NCBI GenBank assembly: GCA_051453625.1
Contig: JBOZIK010000001.1
Span: forward strand, 248,819,022-248,883,021
Source: Welwitschia mirabilis
Lineage: Eukaryota; Gnetophyta; Gnetopsida; Welwitschiales
Length of the DNA stretch: 64,000 nucleotides
Reading direction: 5' to 3'
The position numbers and the translations under genes are program-made. The notes under the pieces are model-generated. The model was not told where the DNA came from and ran no database searches. It was given only the letters and a program-made list of their open reading frames with translations. This document shows, piece by piece, positions 1 to 12,798 of the stretch. Within the stretch, counting starts at the first letter, position 1, and each line of letters opens with the position of its first letter.

Positions 1-780
1 TCAAAAATCATGCATAAAGACTACAATAGATTTGTTGTCTTTATTTATAGCTTTATCTAACTCATGTGAAAAATGTCTAAAGCATAATTTCTTTAGTAAT
101 GATTAACTAAGAACCAAGGATAAAGGCTACGAATGTTTAATACTCTTTTAATATTTAGCCATGATTCATTTTAAACATGACTTTCAAGTATATGAACATC
201 ATGCCTTGATCTATGACTATGAATTTATTATTGTTAGTTATTGTAGAGGCTAAGATAAACTTTTTTAGAGTGATTATTTCCTATTAAGTAAAATAAAAAC
301 TTCTAAAACATACTATTTATAGTCATAGTTAATTAAGATCTAACTCTAAAAACTATGAATTCTTCATAGCATTATTCATTTATCCATGACTGTACTTTAG
401 TTGTAGCTATAGAGTATATAAAAATCATGTTTTTAGTTATGGTTATGTTTTAACCATGGCTGGAGACTTAAAAACTTTATTTGCTATAAACAAGATTTAA
501 CCTTTAATGTAGATATAATGCATAATATACAATATATAATCATGGTTAAGTATAAAACATAACTTACTACTACACATGCTTAATAACTGTATTATATTTA
601 GTCATGATTTCATTTTAAGTGTGATGAAAAAGTATATATACATCATGTATTTAGCTTTGGTCTTATTTTGACCATCTATAAAAGATATTTAGCACATAAT
701 TTTTTATCATGTTAATTATAAAACATTATTTTAAGATTTGTCATTAGCCTTGGTCATAGAATTTTATTTAACTATAATAA
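1..780. repeat. Degenerate ~220-bp tandem repeat, about three units
   Basis: Similar blocks recur at about 158, 385 and 600. Each has a core like 'ccatgattcattttaa' or 'tcatgatttcattttaa', then about 20 bases on an 'agtatat' block, then 'acatcatg' or 'aatcatg', then a variant of 'tagttatggt'. Spacing is 215-227 bases. The units are heavily diverged and the array probably continues left of the window. It could be an old satellite or a subrepeat array of a larger element; there is no coding sequence in it. Confidence 0.4.
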
Positions 781-2171
781 TAAACCTATTCATTTTGGCA
801 TTCTTCCACTCTACCTTTTTGTTCTACTAATTATTTCAAATCCCTTCCATTTTCTTTTTTATTTTATAGATCTATTAGTTTCATAATAGTGTTTTGAATT
901 GTTTCTTTCTATTAGGGTTTTTCATGGTAAGTCACCTTTCTCTCCTCCAAATGTGGATGAAAATCTATATGCCTACCTCTCCTGATTTAACTTATCCTCT
1001 TGTACATCCTATCTTATCCTTCTTCACCCAAGGGTAACAGCCCTTAAGAAGCCTTAGTACCTTGTTTTAGAAGTGAAGTAACACATAATTCTTATGTTAA
1101 TTTTATTTTCCTCTTAACATATTTAAATTTGTATTTAAAGATTACTCCTTGCATTGTATATTTTTCCAACTCGTGGATTTTTTGCCTCATCATGCTAGTT
1201 TTTTAATTCAAGTCTAGAGCATTCTTTGATTAAAGGATATTAAGCTTACTTACACTTAATATTAAATTCATAACTTTGTTTTGATTAAGGATTCTAATAT
1301 TAAAGAGAGCATTATCTACAAAAATTTTTCCACCCTAGATTATGACATTAGTGACTTGCATATGAAAGTTTAAAGTTAATGATCCAAATCATGAATTTAT
1401 TCTATCTTATGTTAAACTTCCTAATCTTTCTCTTATTTTGTTATTACTAAAGAAAAGTATGATTAAATTAGTTGATAATATTTTAATGAACATTTTGATA
1501 ACATTAATGGATTTCATTTTTAGAGGCATTTTGTTGAAGTGAATCTTACATAGTGAAAGCACTCTTGAACACTCTAAGTAGGTGGACATATCTTCACATA
1601 GAAAGTGACATATTCTAATATTTCCAACTCTTGTAGTTATTATCATCATTAAGAACATCACATTTCTCCATGCCATTTTTTAACTTGTAAGAAGTAATTA
1701 GATGATATTTGAGCTAAAAGACCTATAATAGCTTTTGATTTTTAGACTCCATTTAGTGACTTCATCTTTGAAAAATTTGTTGCATCATCTTTTAAACCAT
1801 TTACCTTGGCTATTATTACTAATGATTAACATTCATACCTTATAAAGATTGTTAATATGCATTTTAGTAACCATCCTTAGCCTAGTCTTAAAGCTAGTAG
1901 AAAATCTTAGATTCTTCCTTATCAATCCCCACTTTAATTTCATTTGATCATGTAGTGAATCTTGATTGCCTTGTTGAAGTTAGAAAGTAGAAACGAGTGA
2001 AAGCCTTTTCTACAAGGGCTTATATTTTTATTTATTTATAATCTTTTAATCATAAATTCCTAGTGAAGACCTATAATATTTTTCAATTTTTTACAAATAA
2101 TATAAACATTGATAATTATCTATATGTGGATTTTTTAAGGGGTGGTATTAATAAAAACCCCTATTCTATAA
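781..2171. other. Unassigned AT-rich DNA
   Basis: I see no gene, LTR or RNA here. The open frame on the minus strand at 1407-1676 has no recognisable domain and a composition like its surroundings. The stretch at 890-1080 is slightly richer in C and resembles a transcribed leader ('attagggtttttc', then CT-rich sequence), but nothing identifies it. Confidence 0.5.
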
Positions 2172-2326
2172 TGTGAAAATTATCTAATGGAATGTCAAGG
2201 TCTTATTAATAGGCTCTATGATAGACATGATAGAAATTTTATTTCTAGATTAGGGACTTATTTCAACTTTATCATTTTTGAAGAAATTAAGATCTCTTCT
2301 CCAAATTTATATTTTTATATATACTA
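2172..2326 (+). pseudogene. Possible LINE (L1-type) endonuclease N-terminal fragment
   Basis: A stop-free frame of about 50 codons reads MECQGL near its start and FEEIKI about 25 residues later. The order and spacing resemble the first strand and the catalytic-glutamate strand of the AP-type endonuclease of plant LINEs (a W-N-x-x-G-L block, then a Q-E-x-K block). Here the W and the N are replaced and Q-E reads E-E, so it would be dead. I do not see a convincing LINE reverse transcriptase downstream. This is a pattern match by eye on a short stretch and could be chance. Confidence 0.3.
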
Positions 2327-5300
2327 GTTCCTATCTTATTCAATAATTATTTTTAATGCTTATGAGCAAGAATGAGAATGTGATACAATATTTTAATCTT
2401 ATGTTTAGAAAGGTAAAATTATTCAATTTGATTTAAGTTTTAAAATTAATTTTTTTGGGCTACTTTTTATTTAGTTTATAAAATGTTTACTTTAAGATTT
2501 TAACTTAAACAAAGAAGGTCTTAAGGTTAATTATCTTATATAGATTTTAGAGTATTGATTAGATAGATCATGCATGTTTAGTAAAGTTCCCCTTAAAATG
2601 CCTCTTTATTTTAAATACCTCTCCTCTTTAGGATATATCTAGTGCAAAATATGTTGTACTTTAGTATTAATTACATATTATTACCTACTGATTAGTGGAA
2701 ACCATAAAATTGTAATTATAAAATTTTATATCATGTCTTTTCTTTGGTTTCTATTTAGTTATTATGTTTATTTTAATTATATAGATAGATTTGTTTCAAG
2801 TCTATTGTACCTTATTTTGTAGGTTTCTTAAAGCATATTTTATGTTAGGATGCCTTGATTATAGACTTTTTAATTAATTACAATGAAGAATTTCCTGGAA
2901 GGACCAACATTCCTCTAATAATAATGACAAAAACTAAAATTTCTAAAAGAAAATTTTCCCCCAAATGATGTTACCATTAAAAATATAATAAAATATTTAA
3001 AGATCATGTCACTGTGAAAACATAAAAAAATATATTCTACTATTAGAAAGAGGAAGAGAAATTTTAAATCTAAAACTATTACTAATCATACCTCCTCTTA
3101 AATATTAGACATATTAATATTTTAATTATATGATTTTTTTGGTATTATAATTTAATATGGAACCTTTCTTTAATTAGAGACTTTATAAAACTAATTTTTT
3201 TAATAACTAATAATGTCTTACATATAATTTTTTCTCATGTCAAGAATATGCATTATGTTTAACTCTAAATTCCTGATTCTTGTATGATATTTTAAATATT
3301 TAATCATACTTTTTGGGTAATTTTTATAGTTTTTATATTTTTAATAATTATGTTATGGTAATTATATTATCAAATAAATTAATTAAAAAATCTACCCAAT
3401 GTTAAAAGTAAATAATTCCATTTATGTTAAGGCATCCAATTTACATGGTAAACTTATTAAATTGAGGAATTTAGAAGAAGGTATAAAATAATACATAAAG
3501 GACATATTAAATATTTATCTTATTAATTTATTTAGTATCTCATCCAAGTTCAAATGGATAAAATTACTTTGTAAAAGTAAATGTTTAGTATAGTTAGTAA
3601 AAGAATTAGATTGAAAATTGAGTGTACTACATTTTATAATGATATTTTATTAGTTGTGTTTTATGTTAAAGGAGTTAATGGATTGTGAAATTAATAATAA
3701 TGTGAATAAATACATGCACTCTTATATATAAACTATGAATGATGAATAATTAGATCTACTCTACCATGACTTTTATCCTTTTTGATATTTGTAAAAGTAC
3801 CTAGTTTATAAAATATTCATTTTCTTATTCATTGGAATTAGAAAAATTTATCTTATTATGATGTATGGTAACTTTGAAATTAATACATAGGAAAATATTT
3901 ATTCCTTTAATTAATGTTATAATTTGTTCCATGAATGTTTTAGATTGATTCAATCTAGTTATGAAGCTATGAAGAATTAATAAGAAATTGGCATCAGAAA
4001 ATAAAGTTTATAATTAAACTTGCTAAATAAATAAATAGATTCACTAAACCTGGTTAGTGTATAAGTCTATGATACATTTTTATCACTCATATAACAATTT
4101 AAATTATTAATCAAGTTTAACTAATGTCATTGGCTAATATTATTTAATTCAATATAATAAATCTCATTTACTTTAATGTGATCATATAACCCAATGGGTA
4201 AAATGGTGTGTGTGATCTTTAACCAATTGAATCAAGGAACTTTGATTTATCACTTCCCTATAAACAAAGACCTTTCCTCTCTTAAAAACTAATTTTTAAT
4301 TTTTAGGTAAGTTCATACTATCAAATTCTCTTCACTCTTTCATCTTATTCTCCTCTCTTATTATCCTATTGTTTTTGAGTGTGGAGGTCAAATATTGGAG
4401 CTTGAAAAATAGAGCTTGGACCTTGAAGATAAGGACTTCATCAAGTATTCATTAATTCTCATCAAGTGAAAGGCTTCAACCATTAATTTTCCAGCTAAAT
4501 TTTCTCTAGTTATTGTATTCCTATGATATCTCTTTTTGTTAAGAAAATTTGTGGCATAATTGAGTATTGAATTAGATCATTACATGAGATTATCATAATA
4601 TTTATTCTATTTGAATTATCCCTTTTATTTAACTAAAACCAAGTTTAAGAAGATATTTGTAGGATCTTTTTACATGCTTGATTAATGGGAATATCAATGG
4701 AACATTTTGACTTAGTGACTAAGGGATTCACAATAATATTTAGGTATCCATGTTTTATTGTGTATTATTGGTTTGTTTTTATAATTGAATTATATGTAAT
4801 ATACACATTAAAATCATCTTATAAGGGTGGATTATTTGGTCCTTAATCCCATTTACATTAGGTATTACTTCATGTTAATGTTAAGGCTTATTGAACTTGT
4901 TTACCTTTACTTAATCATGTGCATTAATATTTTAAATTAATGTTAGACTTTTATTACAAAAAAATTATTTCTTATTACATAGAATAATTATATTAGGCAT
5001 TTGTATTAAATTTTATTAACTATAGTTTCTTAGATTTATATATGCATTTTTATCTTCTTGTTTAGATAAAATTCATTTTTTTGAAATTGGTAACATATGT
5101 TAAGAAGATTGTAACTTTTAAATATTACTTATAATTTAATGAATTTTAATAATTCTAGGATTTTATAAAATTATAATAATATGAATTTTTTGAGAGATAA
5201 TAATTTTTTGTAAATTAATTTATTAAAGTAATTGTTAAAATACACATAAAAATAGTAAACATTTAATTATAGATTATAAAAGTAAACAAAGTATTTTCTA

Positions 5301-8020
5301 TTAAATGGATAGTCTAGATTGTAAAGAATTAAATAATATTTTTAAATAACCTTGAAACCTTTATAGTCTAGTATGGTATGATAATAATTTTAAAATTTTA
5401 GATAGTTTTGACACTTAATGTATGATTTTAAAAAAAATTATTTATAGATATTAAGATTTTCTAAAGTTAACTTTGGAAGTTTCATAATGACTTTAGTGTA
5501 ATGAATATTGTAATAATTTATTCATATCTTTATAGATAATTAATTCTTAGTTTTTAATTACAAAACCCCTTAAAAGGAAAAACATTATCTAGTTAATTAT
5601 AGAAATTATATTTAATAAAATATGTTGATAATGTTAGAGTTTTAGATGTATAATAATTAAACAAATTTTATTTTATATCATTTGTATTAATTTATTTTCT
5701 AATAAAGAATAATATATGACTTTCTTATTAAGGCCTTGTTCTTGAATATTAAGCGAATTTCTTATTTTAGGATAAGTTAAGTTGACTAATTAGTTTTTCC
5801 CCTTTAAAGGGAATACGTACTTTAATGTTATTTTAATTTTATAAAATGATTAATAGTTATTATTTCTACATAAAATCCTTTTCTTCTTTATTTACTATTA
5901 TTTTAATAAATATTTTTATAAATTTATGAAGGCTTTCATTTTGGAAATTGAGTCAATTTAATTGGAACCCACTTCATTTAGTTTATAGATACATGAACTT
6001 TAAGTTAGTATTACATTTTAGTATTTTATTTTTCTCTTCATTAATCATAATACTATGTTAGAAAGTTATGAGTTGAACTTGGAGAAAAGGGTTTAAAGAG
6101 AAGTATAGTTTCATGTGTGAAATATTTTTATTTCTTTTTAAAACAAATTCAAAGTAAAAATATGATTTACTTACAAGTTATAACTATGTAAAATGAAAAC
6201 AATATATTTGTGTTGTTTTGATTTCATTATTATAGTTTCAAAAGAAATTATTTTCTAATATACCAAATTAAGATTATGTATGTTTGTCTTTTCTCCTATG
6301 TGTAGTTATTTGTAATGAAATAAACCTAATTAAGTCTTGTTTGCTTTCTAGGTAGCGAAAAATAAATATACATCTTAGAATATGTTTGAATTTATACAAT
6401 GTCTTCATCAAATGGTAACTAAATCAACATAATCCTAATTAAGTTTATCCCTGTACTTGAATTTCATCATTAAGATGGTTTGCATTGCATATTTTAATAT
6501 AAACCCTTTTACAAGTGGATTTAATTATTACTCTTCTAATTTTCCCATGCATGGACTTATTTAAACTAAATATCCTAAACCCTTAGTAATAAAGGATCAT
6601 GTTTCATAATCATGAGAATTTTGAAGAAAGAAGGGGTTACTTGTAAGCATGGATCCATTTCATGTATCACTTGTCAATTTTTTGATAGTAAATCAAGGTC
6701 AAATATAAGCCTATAAAGTAAAGCCCAATAATCCTTTTTTAGTTTAAAAACAAAAGTAGAATCAACTCACATCTGGATTGCAATTAGACATCAAGTTAGA
6801 ATTCCATTAAGAGAAGATGAAATCTCATATTATATTGGTCAAAAAGTATCCTAAAGCTATGTTCCTATTTATATTAAAACAAGTTGATTTCTCATTAACT
6901 ATTTATAAGATATTTAAATGTCATGAAAAACTAGAGAGAAATATAAGACACATAACTAACATTATTATTGTTTATAAACTAAAATAATCTTTTTATTAAA
7001 AAATATAATGTATATTTTTCCTACTGAACATAATCATACTAATAAAGTATATGAAAAAGTTGATCCTAGATTCTACTAAGTGTTTTAATTATTTTAAATT
7101 CAAAATAAATTATGCTTAATAAGAGTAATTTAAGTTGGGGTATTATAATTTATTCTAAAAAACATTCAATTTTTATAAGAAAATTGTATACATTAGGCAT
7201 TTAGATATAACATGCTAGTTCTCAAGATTAATTATTATTCATCTATGATGATTTTCTTAATATCTATTTTAGTAGTGAAAAAGTTTATTAAATCAAACAT
7301 TAAGGTCTTTTTTTAAGATTGTGCTTGTGATTTAGTTTTTCCTATAAAAATTTCTTCATTATTTGTTAATTTTTTCATCTTCATCACATTCTAATTGTAT
7401 TCATCATTAGGTGTAGCAAGGATGCAATCATTAGCTTTCTCCTTATTATTTTAAATCCCATTGTTGTTATCTTTAGGTATTTTTCACTAGACTTTTGGCA
7501 TTTATCATTACCATTATTTTCCATGCCATTCTATTAATTTTTATTTTATTCTCTTTTGGACTCTTTAAAAATAACCTTAATATTTTTTTAAGTTGCAAAT
7601 GTATTAGCTATTAAATTAAATTTTGTTATATCATTTTATAAATATTATTTCTATTCTTTTTATTCTTTTTTTCTTTTAGTCTTGTTGTTAGTTTTCATTA
7701 TAACTTAGATATATCTTACCATCAAAAGAAACTTTTTTAATCGACCATTTGAAAATTTCCCCTTCAATTCATAATGAGCATAAGAAGGAGGAATATATTC
7801 AAATTTTATTTTGAAAATTAATTCTTATCAGTTAGCATTTAAGCATAATGTCTTAAACTAAAAATTTTGAGAATTTATGTACATGCACATGCAAATTATA
7901 ACTATCTTACTTTTAGTTTCTATTAGCTTAACCAACTTGATAAACCATTATGGTTTATTAGTAATCTATTTTAATAAAATTTAGTTCTAAATTTTTGGGT
8001 GACAATTTGATATTTTAATA
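2327..8020. other. Unassigned AT-rich DNA left of element Z
   Basis: There is no gene, RNA or intact element that I can recognise in these 5.7 kb. At 4240-4500 a 'ccctataaac' TATA-like box is followed by a CT-rich stretch and then a purine-rich leader-like stretch, which together look like the promoter and R/U5 part of an old LTR, but I found no partner copy in the window. The rest is long A/T runs with stops in every frame. Confidence 0.5.
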
Positions 8021-9519
8021 TGATAGCAAGGATAATCTAGGTAAGCTAATCAAAAACATATTTATTGTATTCTCTAAAGGTTATTAAATGTGGATATAAA
8101 ATAGTAGAAACCAGTCTTAATATAATTAAATGTTATTAATTACTTTATTCAAATAATAAATGAAAATAAATTTAAACATATTTTAAATGTAATCATAAAA
8201 GTGAAAGTAAAAAGTAACACTAGATTTCAAGCTTAAAATGCATTAGGGGGTAAAGGATGAATGATGTTAATTCTATGATGTCAATAATCAGTCATTCTAC
8301 TAATAATGTATTAAAATAAAAAGTATTAATGATTATAATTTATTTCTTTAATAAACTATAAATGGATTACATATTATACAACAAATAATAGATAACAACT
8401 TACACTAGGAATTGCATTATTCATTTAACTAGTTATATGTAAGAAAAGTTAATACAAAATGTAAATAACAATAACTTGGAATAGAGTATAAATAAAAATA
8501 AGTGGGAAATAGCATATAAAAAAATAAGTGGGAATAGAATAAATTCAACTTATTTGTCCTACAAGTTTATCTTGTGTTTAAATTAATGTTGTAATAGTGA
8601 TAGAAAAAAAAACAAAATCAAAAGAGAAATAACTAGCTAAGGCACCTAGTTTACGCGCGTTCTGGTAGCATTTTAATAAGGAAGATTTGAATGAAATGCA
8701 CATGATACAATCAAATCAAAGAAATAGTAAAATCATATAAAAATCAAGATTCACTATAAAGATAATTAAATTATAATACAAATTATAAAAAATGTTCTAA
8801 GTGAAATTAATCATTTAAAGTTCTTTTTTAATGGAAAGGGTTATCTCTACAATGGTATTATAAAGGCACTTAGGGAAAATTACAAATGAAAGTAATATCA
8901 AACCAAATATGAATGGGAAAATTTTGGATTAATGAATCTAGTATCATTTTTTATTCTTTTACTTTCTATCATTTTATTGAAGATCCTTATTACTTATCTT
9001 ATTACTAACATATGGCATGTAATAAAGCCTTCTTCCTTATTTTAAGCCTATTGTGTGCTTTATAAAGTTTTGTCATAGGTCATAATTAGAATCTGATGAG
9101 TTTTTAACTATCAATCTTTCCCCTTACTAAGAAATAACCTTTCTTAACTATATTATGATATTTCTATTCTCCCCTATTAATAGGTTGTCTTTATTACATG
9201 CTTTCATCATGCAATGAATTTGGTATGTTATTTTCTTTACTAGTAGGGTATAAGGTGTTTAATGTAATTTTCATGCTTTTTATTATTACTATGTGATAAT
9301 GCTAGATGCACTCCTTATTACGTATATATTAGTTAGTTAAGATAAGAAATAATTAATAAAAACATGTCACTTAATAATAAGCTTGCAATTATAAAAGATA
9401 AAAAATATGGCTAAGTGTTAAAAATATTAAAAAATGAATTAGATATATTTCATTCTATAATTTATTTTACTAATCATAATTTTTTTTTCCAAAACTTAAA
9501 TTCCATGATAAAAAAGACA
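8021..9519 (-). repeat. Element Z 3' LTR
   Basis: This stretch aligns along its length with 45637-47069. Shared landmarks are 'ggcacctagtttacgcg' against 'gtcacctagtttaagca', 'ggaaagggttat' against 'gggaaagggttat', and the block 'aaaaatgaattaga' near the right end. It lies beyond integrase on the minus strand, so it is the 3' LTR. It keeps a CGCGCG cluster at 8655-8660 that the partner copy has lost. The left edge (TG at 8021) and right edge (CA at 9519) are estimates. Confidence 0.6.
8480..8533. repeat. Short tandem duplication inside the Z 3' LTR
   Basis: Two adjacent units of 28 and 26 bases (8480-8507 and 8508-8533) both end in 'aaaataagtggga'. The other Z LTR lacks the duplication, so it arose in this copy. 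Confidence 0.6.
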
Positions 9520-12107
9520 TGAAGTTAATTTTCAAATGGTAAATTTTTAATTTTATCATATCCAGCTTCTTGTGTTATGATAATTCCTTTGTGAAGTACA
9601 TAACTTTCAACCAAAAACTCCAAATGCAGCTCTAATATGAAAAATGTAATCTTCACACTTTTAACTCAAAAACTTCAAATATTGCTTTGATTTAAAAATG
9701 AAACATCCATATTTTTCTAAAGCCTATAAATAATGAATTGATAAATATTAATTTGATATCAATGATCAATGGCTAAGTTTATGCATAGCTTTAAAACTAT
9801 CCCTACATGAAACGTGACTAAGGGAAGCTAGGGCTCAGGATCTGTGTAACTAAAATATTCTATTTTTCTTTGTCAGTCACCAAATGATAATAATTATTTA
9901 AAACATCTACAAATGAAAAAAAAGACATAAGATGCTCCACATTAATAATGCTTCTCCTCTGTTTTAGATATCAAATACAAGAATTCTTTCAATACAATAT
10001 GAGTTCCACATACAATACAATGCTACTTCTCTCTATTCTATAATCTAAAGTTTTCAAGAAACCAAGATCAAAACCTTAAGACATGTTTTACTTTAATTTT
10101 GACACCTAACAAACATATTAGATAAAACGTAAAAAAATAACTTATAAGTTAACTATAACTAATAGTAATAACCTGATTTAGAACACCTTTAAAGAATTAT
10201 ATTGTAAAAATATTATTTCTGTAATGAACATTGGCTACTATAAAATATGAAATTCTTATTTATAATTATTATAAAGTGATAGGTATAATAATTATTACGG
10301 AGTAGGGGTTACAATAGTGATTATAGCATTATAATTACAATAATAATTATGATAGCAACATGATGAAAAATAGTTATAAACACAACCATTAATCATTAAA
10401 TAAATTATGTAAGATANNNNNNNNNNNNNNNNNNNNNNNNNNNNNNNNNNNNNNNNNNNNNNNNNNNNNNNNNNNNNNNNNNNNNNNNNNNNNNNNNNNN
10501 NNNNNNNNNNNNNNNNNNNNNNNNNNNNNNNNNNNNNNNNNNNNNNNNNNNNNNNNNNNNNNNNNNNNNNNNNNNNNNNNNNNNNNNNNNNNNNNNNNNN
10601 NNNNNNNNNNNNNNNNNNNNNNNNNNNNNNNNNNNNNNNNNNNNNNNNNNNNNNNNNNNNNNNNNNNNNNNNNNNNNNNNNNNNNNNNNNNNNNNNNNNN
10701 NNNNNNNNNNNNNNNNNNNNNNNNNNNNNNNNNNNNNNNNNNNNNNNNNNNNNNNNNNNNNNNNNNNNNNNNNNNNNNNNNNNNNNNNNNNNNNNNNNNN
10801 NNNNNNNNNNNNNNNNNNNNNNNNNNNNNNNNNNNNNNNNNNNNNNNNNNNNNNNNNNNNNNNNNNNNNNNNNNNNNNNNNNNNNNNNNNNNNNNNNNNN
10901 NNNNNNNNNNNNNNNNNNNNNNNNNNNNNNNNNNNNNNNNNNNNNNNNNNNNNNNNNNNNNNNNNNNNNNNNNNNNNNNNNNNNNNNNNNNNNNNNNNNN
11001 NNNNNNNNNNNNNNNNNNNNNNNNNNNNNNNNNNNNNNNNNNNNNNNNNNNNNNNNNNNNNNNNNNNAAGATAATATAAAATAGGTTAATAAGATAATAG
11101 TGAAGTTACAATATTTACATAATAGGTGAAAAAAACTTAAGTAATAATAATACAACTTCACAAATTAAAACATAAGAGCTACTTTACAAATTTAGTCTTA
11201 ATGTAAACTGCAAATATGTAAATCATAAATAAGTAAATAATAGAAATATCTCAAACTGATAGAAGCAAGTACTACTTCATCAATGATAAAAATTAATGCT
11301 TGCATTTGAACTACAAAAACAAAATGGTATGAGAATTGTGAAATCATCATAATCCCCAGTATGGCCTAAGTAATGTAGGGTGGAAAGGAAGGTTACTAAA
11401 ATCCAAAGGATATAACCAAGGCATGAGAGTAGGACAATATCCATAAGATACATCCAAGACTTGAATATTCAAATATAGAAAATAACACTTTTAGATCCAT
11501 TTATTTTTAATAAGTAATACAATATAGTATTCCAAGCTTTAATAATCCAAGAATGCATTGCTATAAGATGTTAAAAATGTCCATGTTTCTAGAGTTTCAT
11601 TTCTATGTTCAATTAAAGCCCTTTAGATGGTATAAACCCTCTGAAGCCACATAGACATCATGCCAAGCATAACTAAACAAATCATAAACATATTCTAATC
11701 ATCTTGTTTGTTCTAATAGTTCACTTCCATGGTGAATAAAAGACCTTTAAGTGGCCAACCCTAAATCTAAATAATTTGGTTATGAGATCAATTTTATTTC
11801 ATCTTATTTAATAGGCATAAAATTAGATTCATAATCAAGATATAACATGAATCAAAAGAGGCTTATAAAATCAAATCATATAACAAAGAAAAATCCATGA
11901 AACTATACAAAAGATGCAAGAAATCCTTGGTATCATAAAAGAAATAAAAATAAGCCTAAGGTCATATAATAAATAAAACAGGAACCTGGAACCCTATGCA
12001 TGGTTTGATAAGAAGTTTTCAAGCTCTAATATTGCTATGCCTAAGCTTCAAAGACTCTAAGATTCTAAATACTTTAAAGTTTTTAAGATCCGAGGTAGGA
12101 GGTCTAA
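9520..12107. other. Element Z region between integrase and 3' LTR, left part
   Basis: By position this should hold the 3' non-coding part of Z. I recognise no domain. It includes a 651-base N-run at 10417-11067; the long open frames reported across that run are artefacts of the Ns. No polypurine tract is recognisable next to the 3' LTR. Confidence 0.4.
10417..11067. other. Assembly gap (651 N)
   Basis: A run of N with a non-round length, so its size was probably estimated during scaffolding. It lies inside element Z. Confidence 0.95.
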
Positions 12108-12798
12108 ATAATTATGATGTTGCATTTCCTTTTATGAGTGGTTAAGATGTATTCATTATGTGGCAAAATCTTATATTGACGTTATATTAACATTACTCGC
12201 TAAATATCTCATCTTGATTCTCTATTCTAATAATTGTATGTAGTGGCATATTTTTATAATTTTGGCATTTTTTTGAATGGTTTATTTGAGTAAATATCAA
12301 TGATTCTTTGTCTTCTTTAAAAATAGTAAGATGTCTTTACACTTATTTTGGAAAATTCCAAGAACCTATTAGATTATGTAACTTATGCATTAATGATGGA
12401 GGCATCTTTTTCATAACTATTAACAAAATATTTTTGGAAATTTTAGTTCTTACTATTAGTGGCTAGATAATAGTAAATGTTGAACTTGAAAATAATATTT
12501 TATTAATAATTATGAAAAAGATGCCTCCATTATCAATTCATAAGTTACATAATGTAACATGTTCTTAGCATTTTCCAAAATAAGTATAAAGAAAATAAAG
12601 CTCACTCACATGGCGTCTCAATATTTTTAGATAAGATAAATTATTGAGATAAAATGCTAAACCATCCAAAGAAAAATCCTAAACGTTTAAAAACATTCCA
12701 CTATGTACAATTATTGAGATAAAGAATTAATATAAGATTTTACCACATAATGATTACATCTTAACCACTAATTAAAGGAAATGCAACATCATAATTAT
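12108..12798. mobile_element. Foldback (long inverted repeat) element
   Basis: Two arms, 12108-12435 and 12491-12798, are inverted copies of one another around a spacer of about 55 bases. The outer 12 bases are a perfect inverted pair (ATAATTATGATG at left, its complement at right). The following ~55 bases (12120-12177 against the complement of 12721-12783) match at nearly every position, as does the inner block around 'gatggaggcatcttttt'. The middle of each arm is more diverged and indel-rich. It has no ORF, so it would be a non-autonomous foldback element or MITE. I see no clear target site duplication, so it could instead be an inverted duplication made by repair. Confidence 0.7.

Noticed and set aside
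4240-4860. A solo LTR or a gene promoter
   Set aside because: A TATA-like box and leader-like sequence are present, but there is no second copy, no clear ends and no ORF downstream.
10295-11161. 288-codon open frame on the minus strand
   Set aside because: It is open only because of a 651-N run; the ends have no coding character.
12108-12798. A microRNA precursor
   Set aside because: The arms exceed 300 bp with defined outer ends, which fits a foldback element or inverted duplication better.
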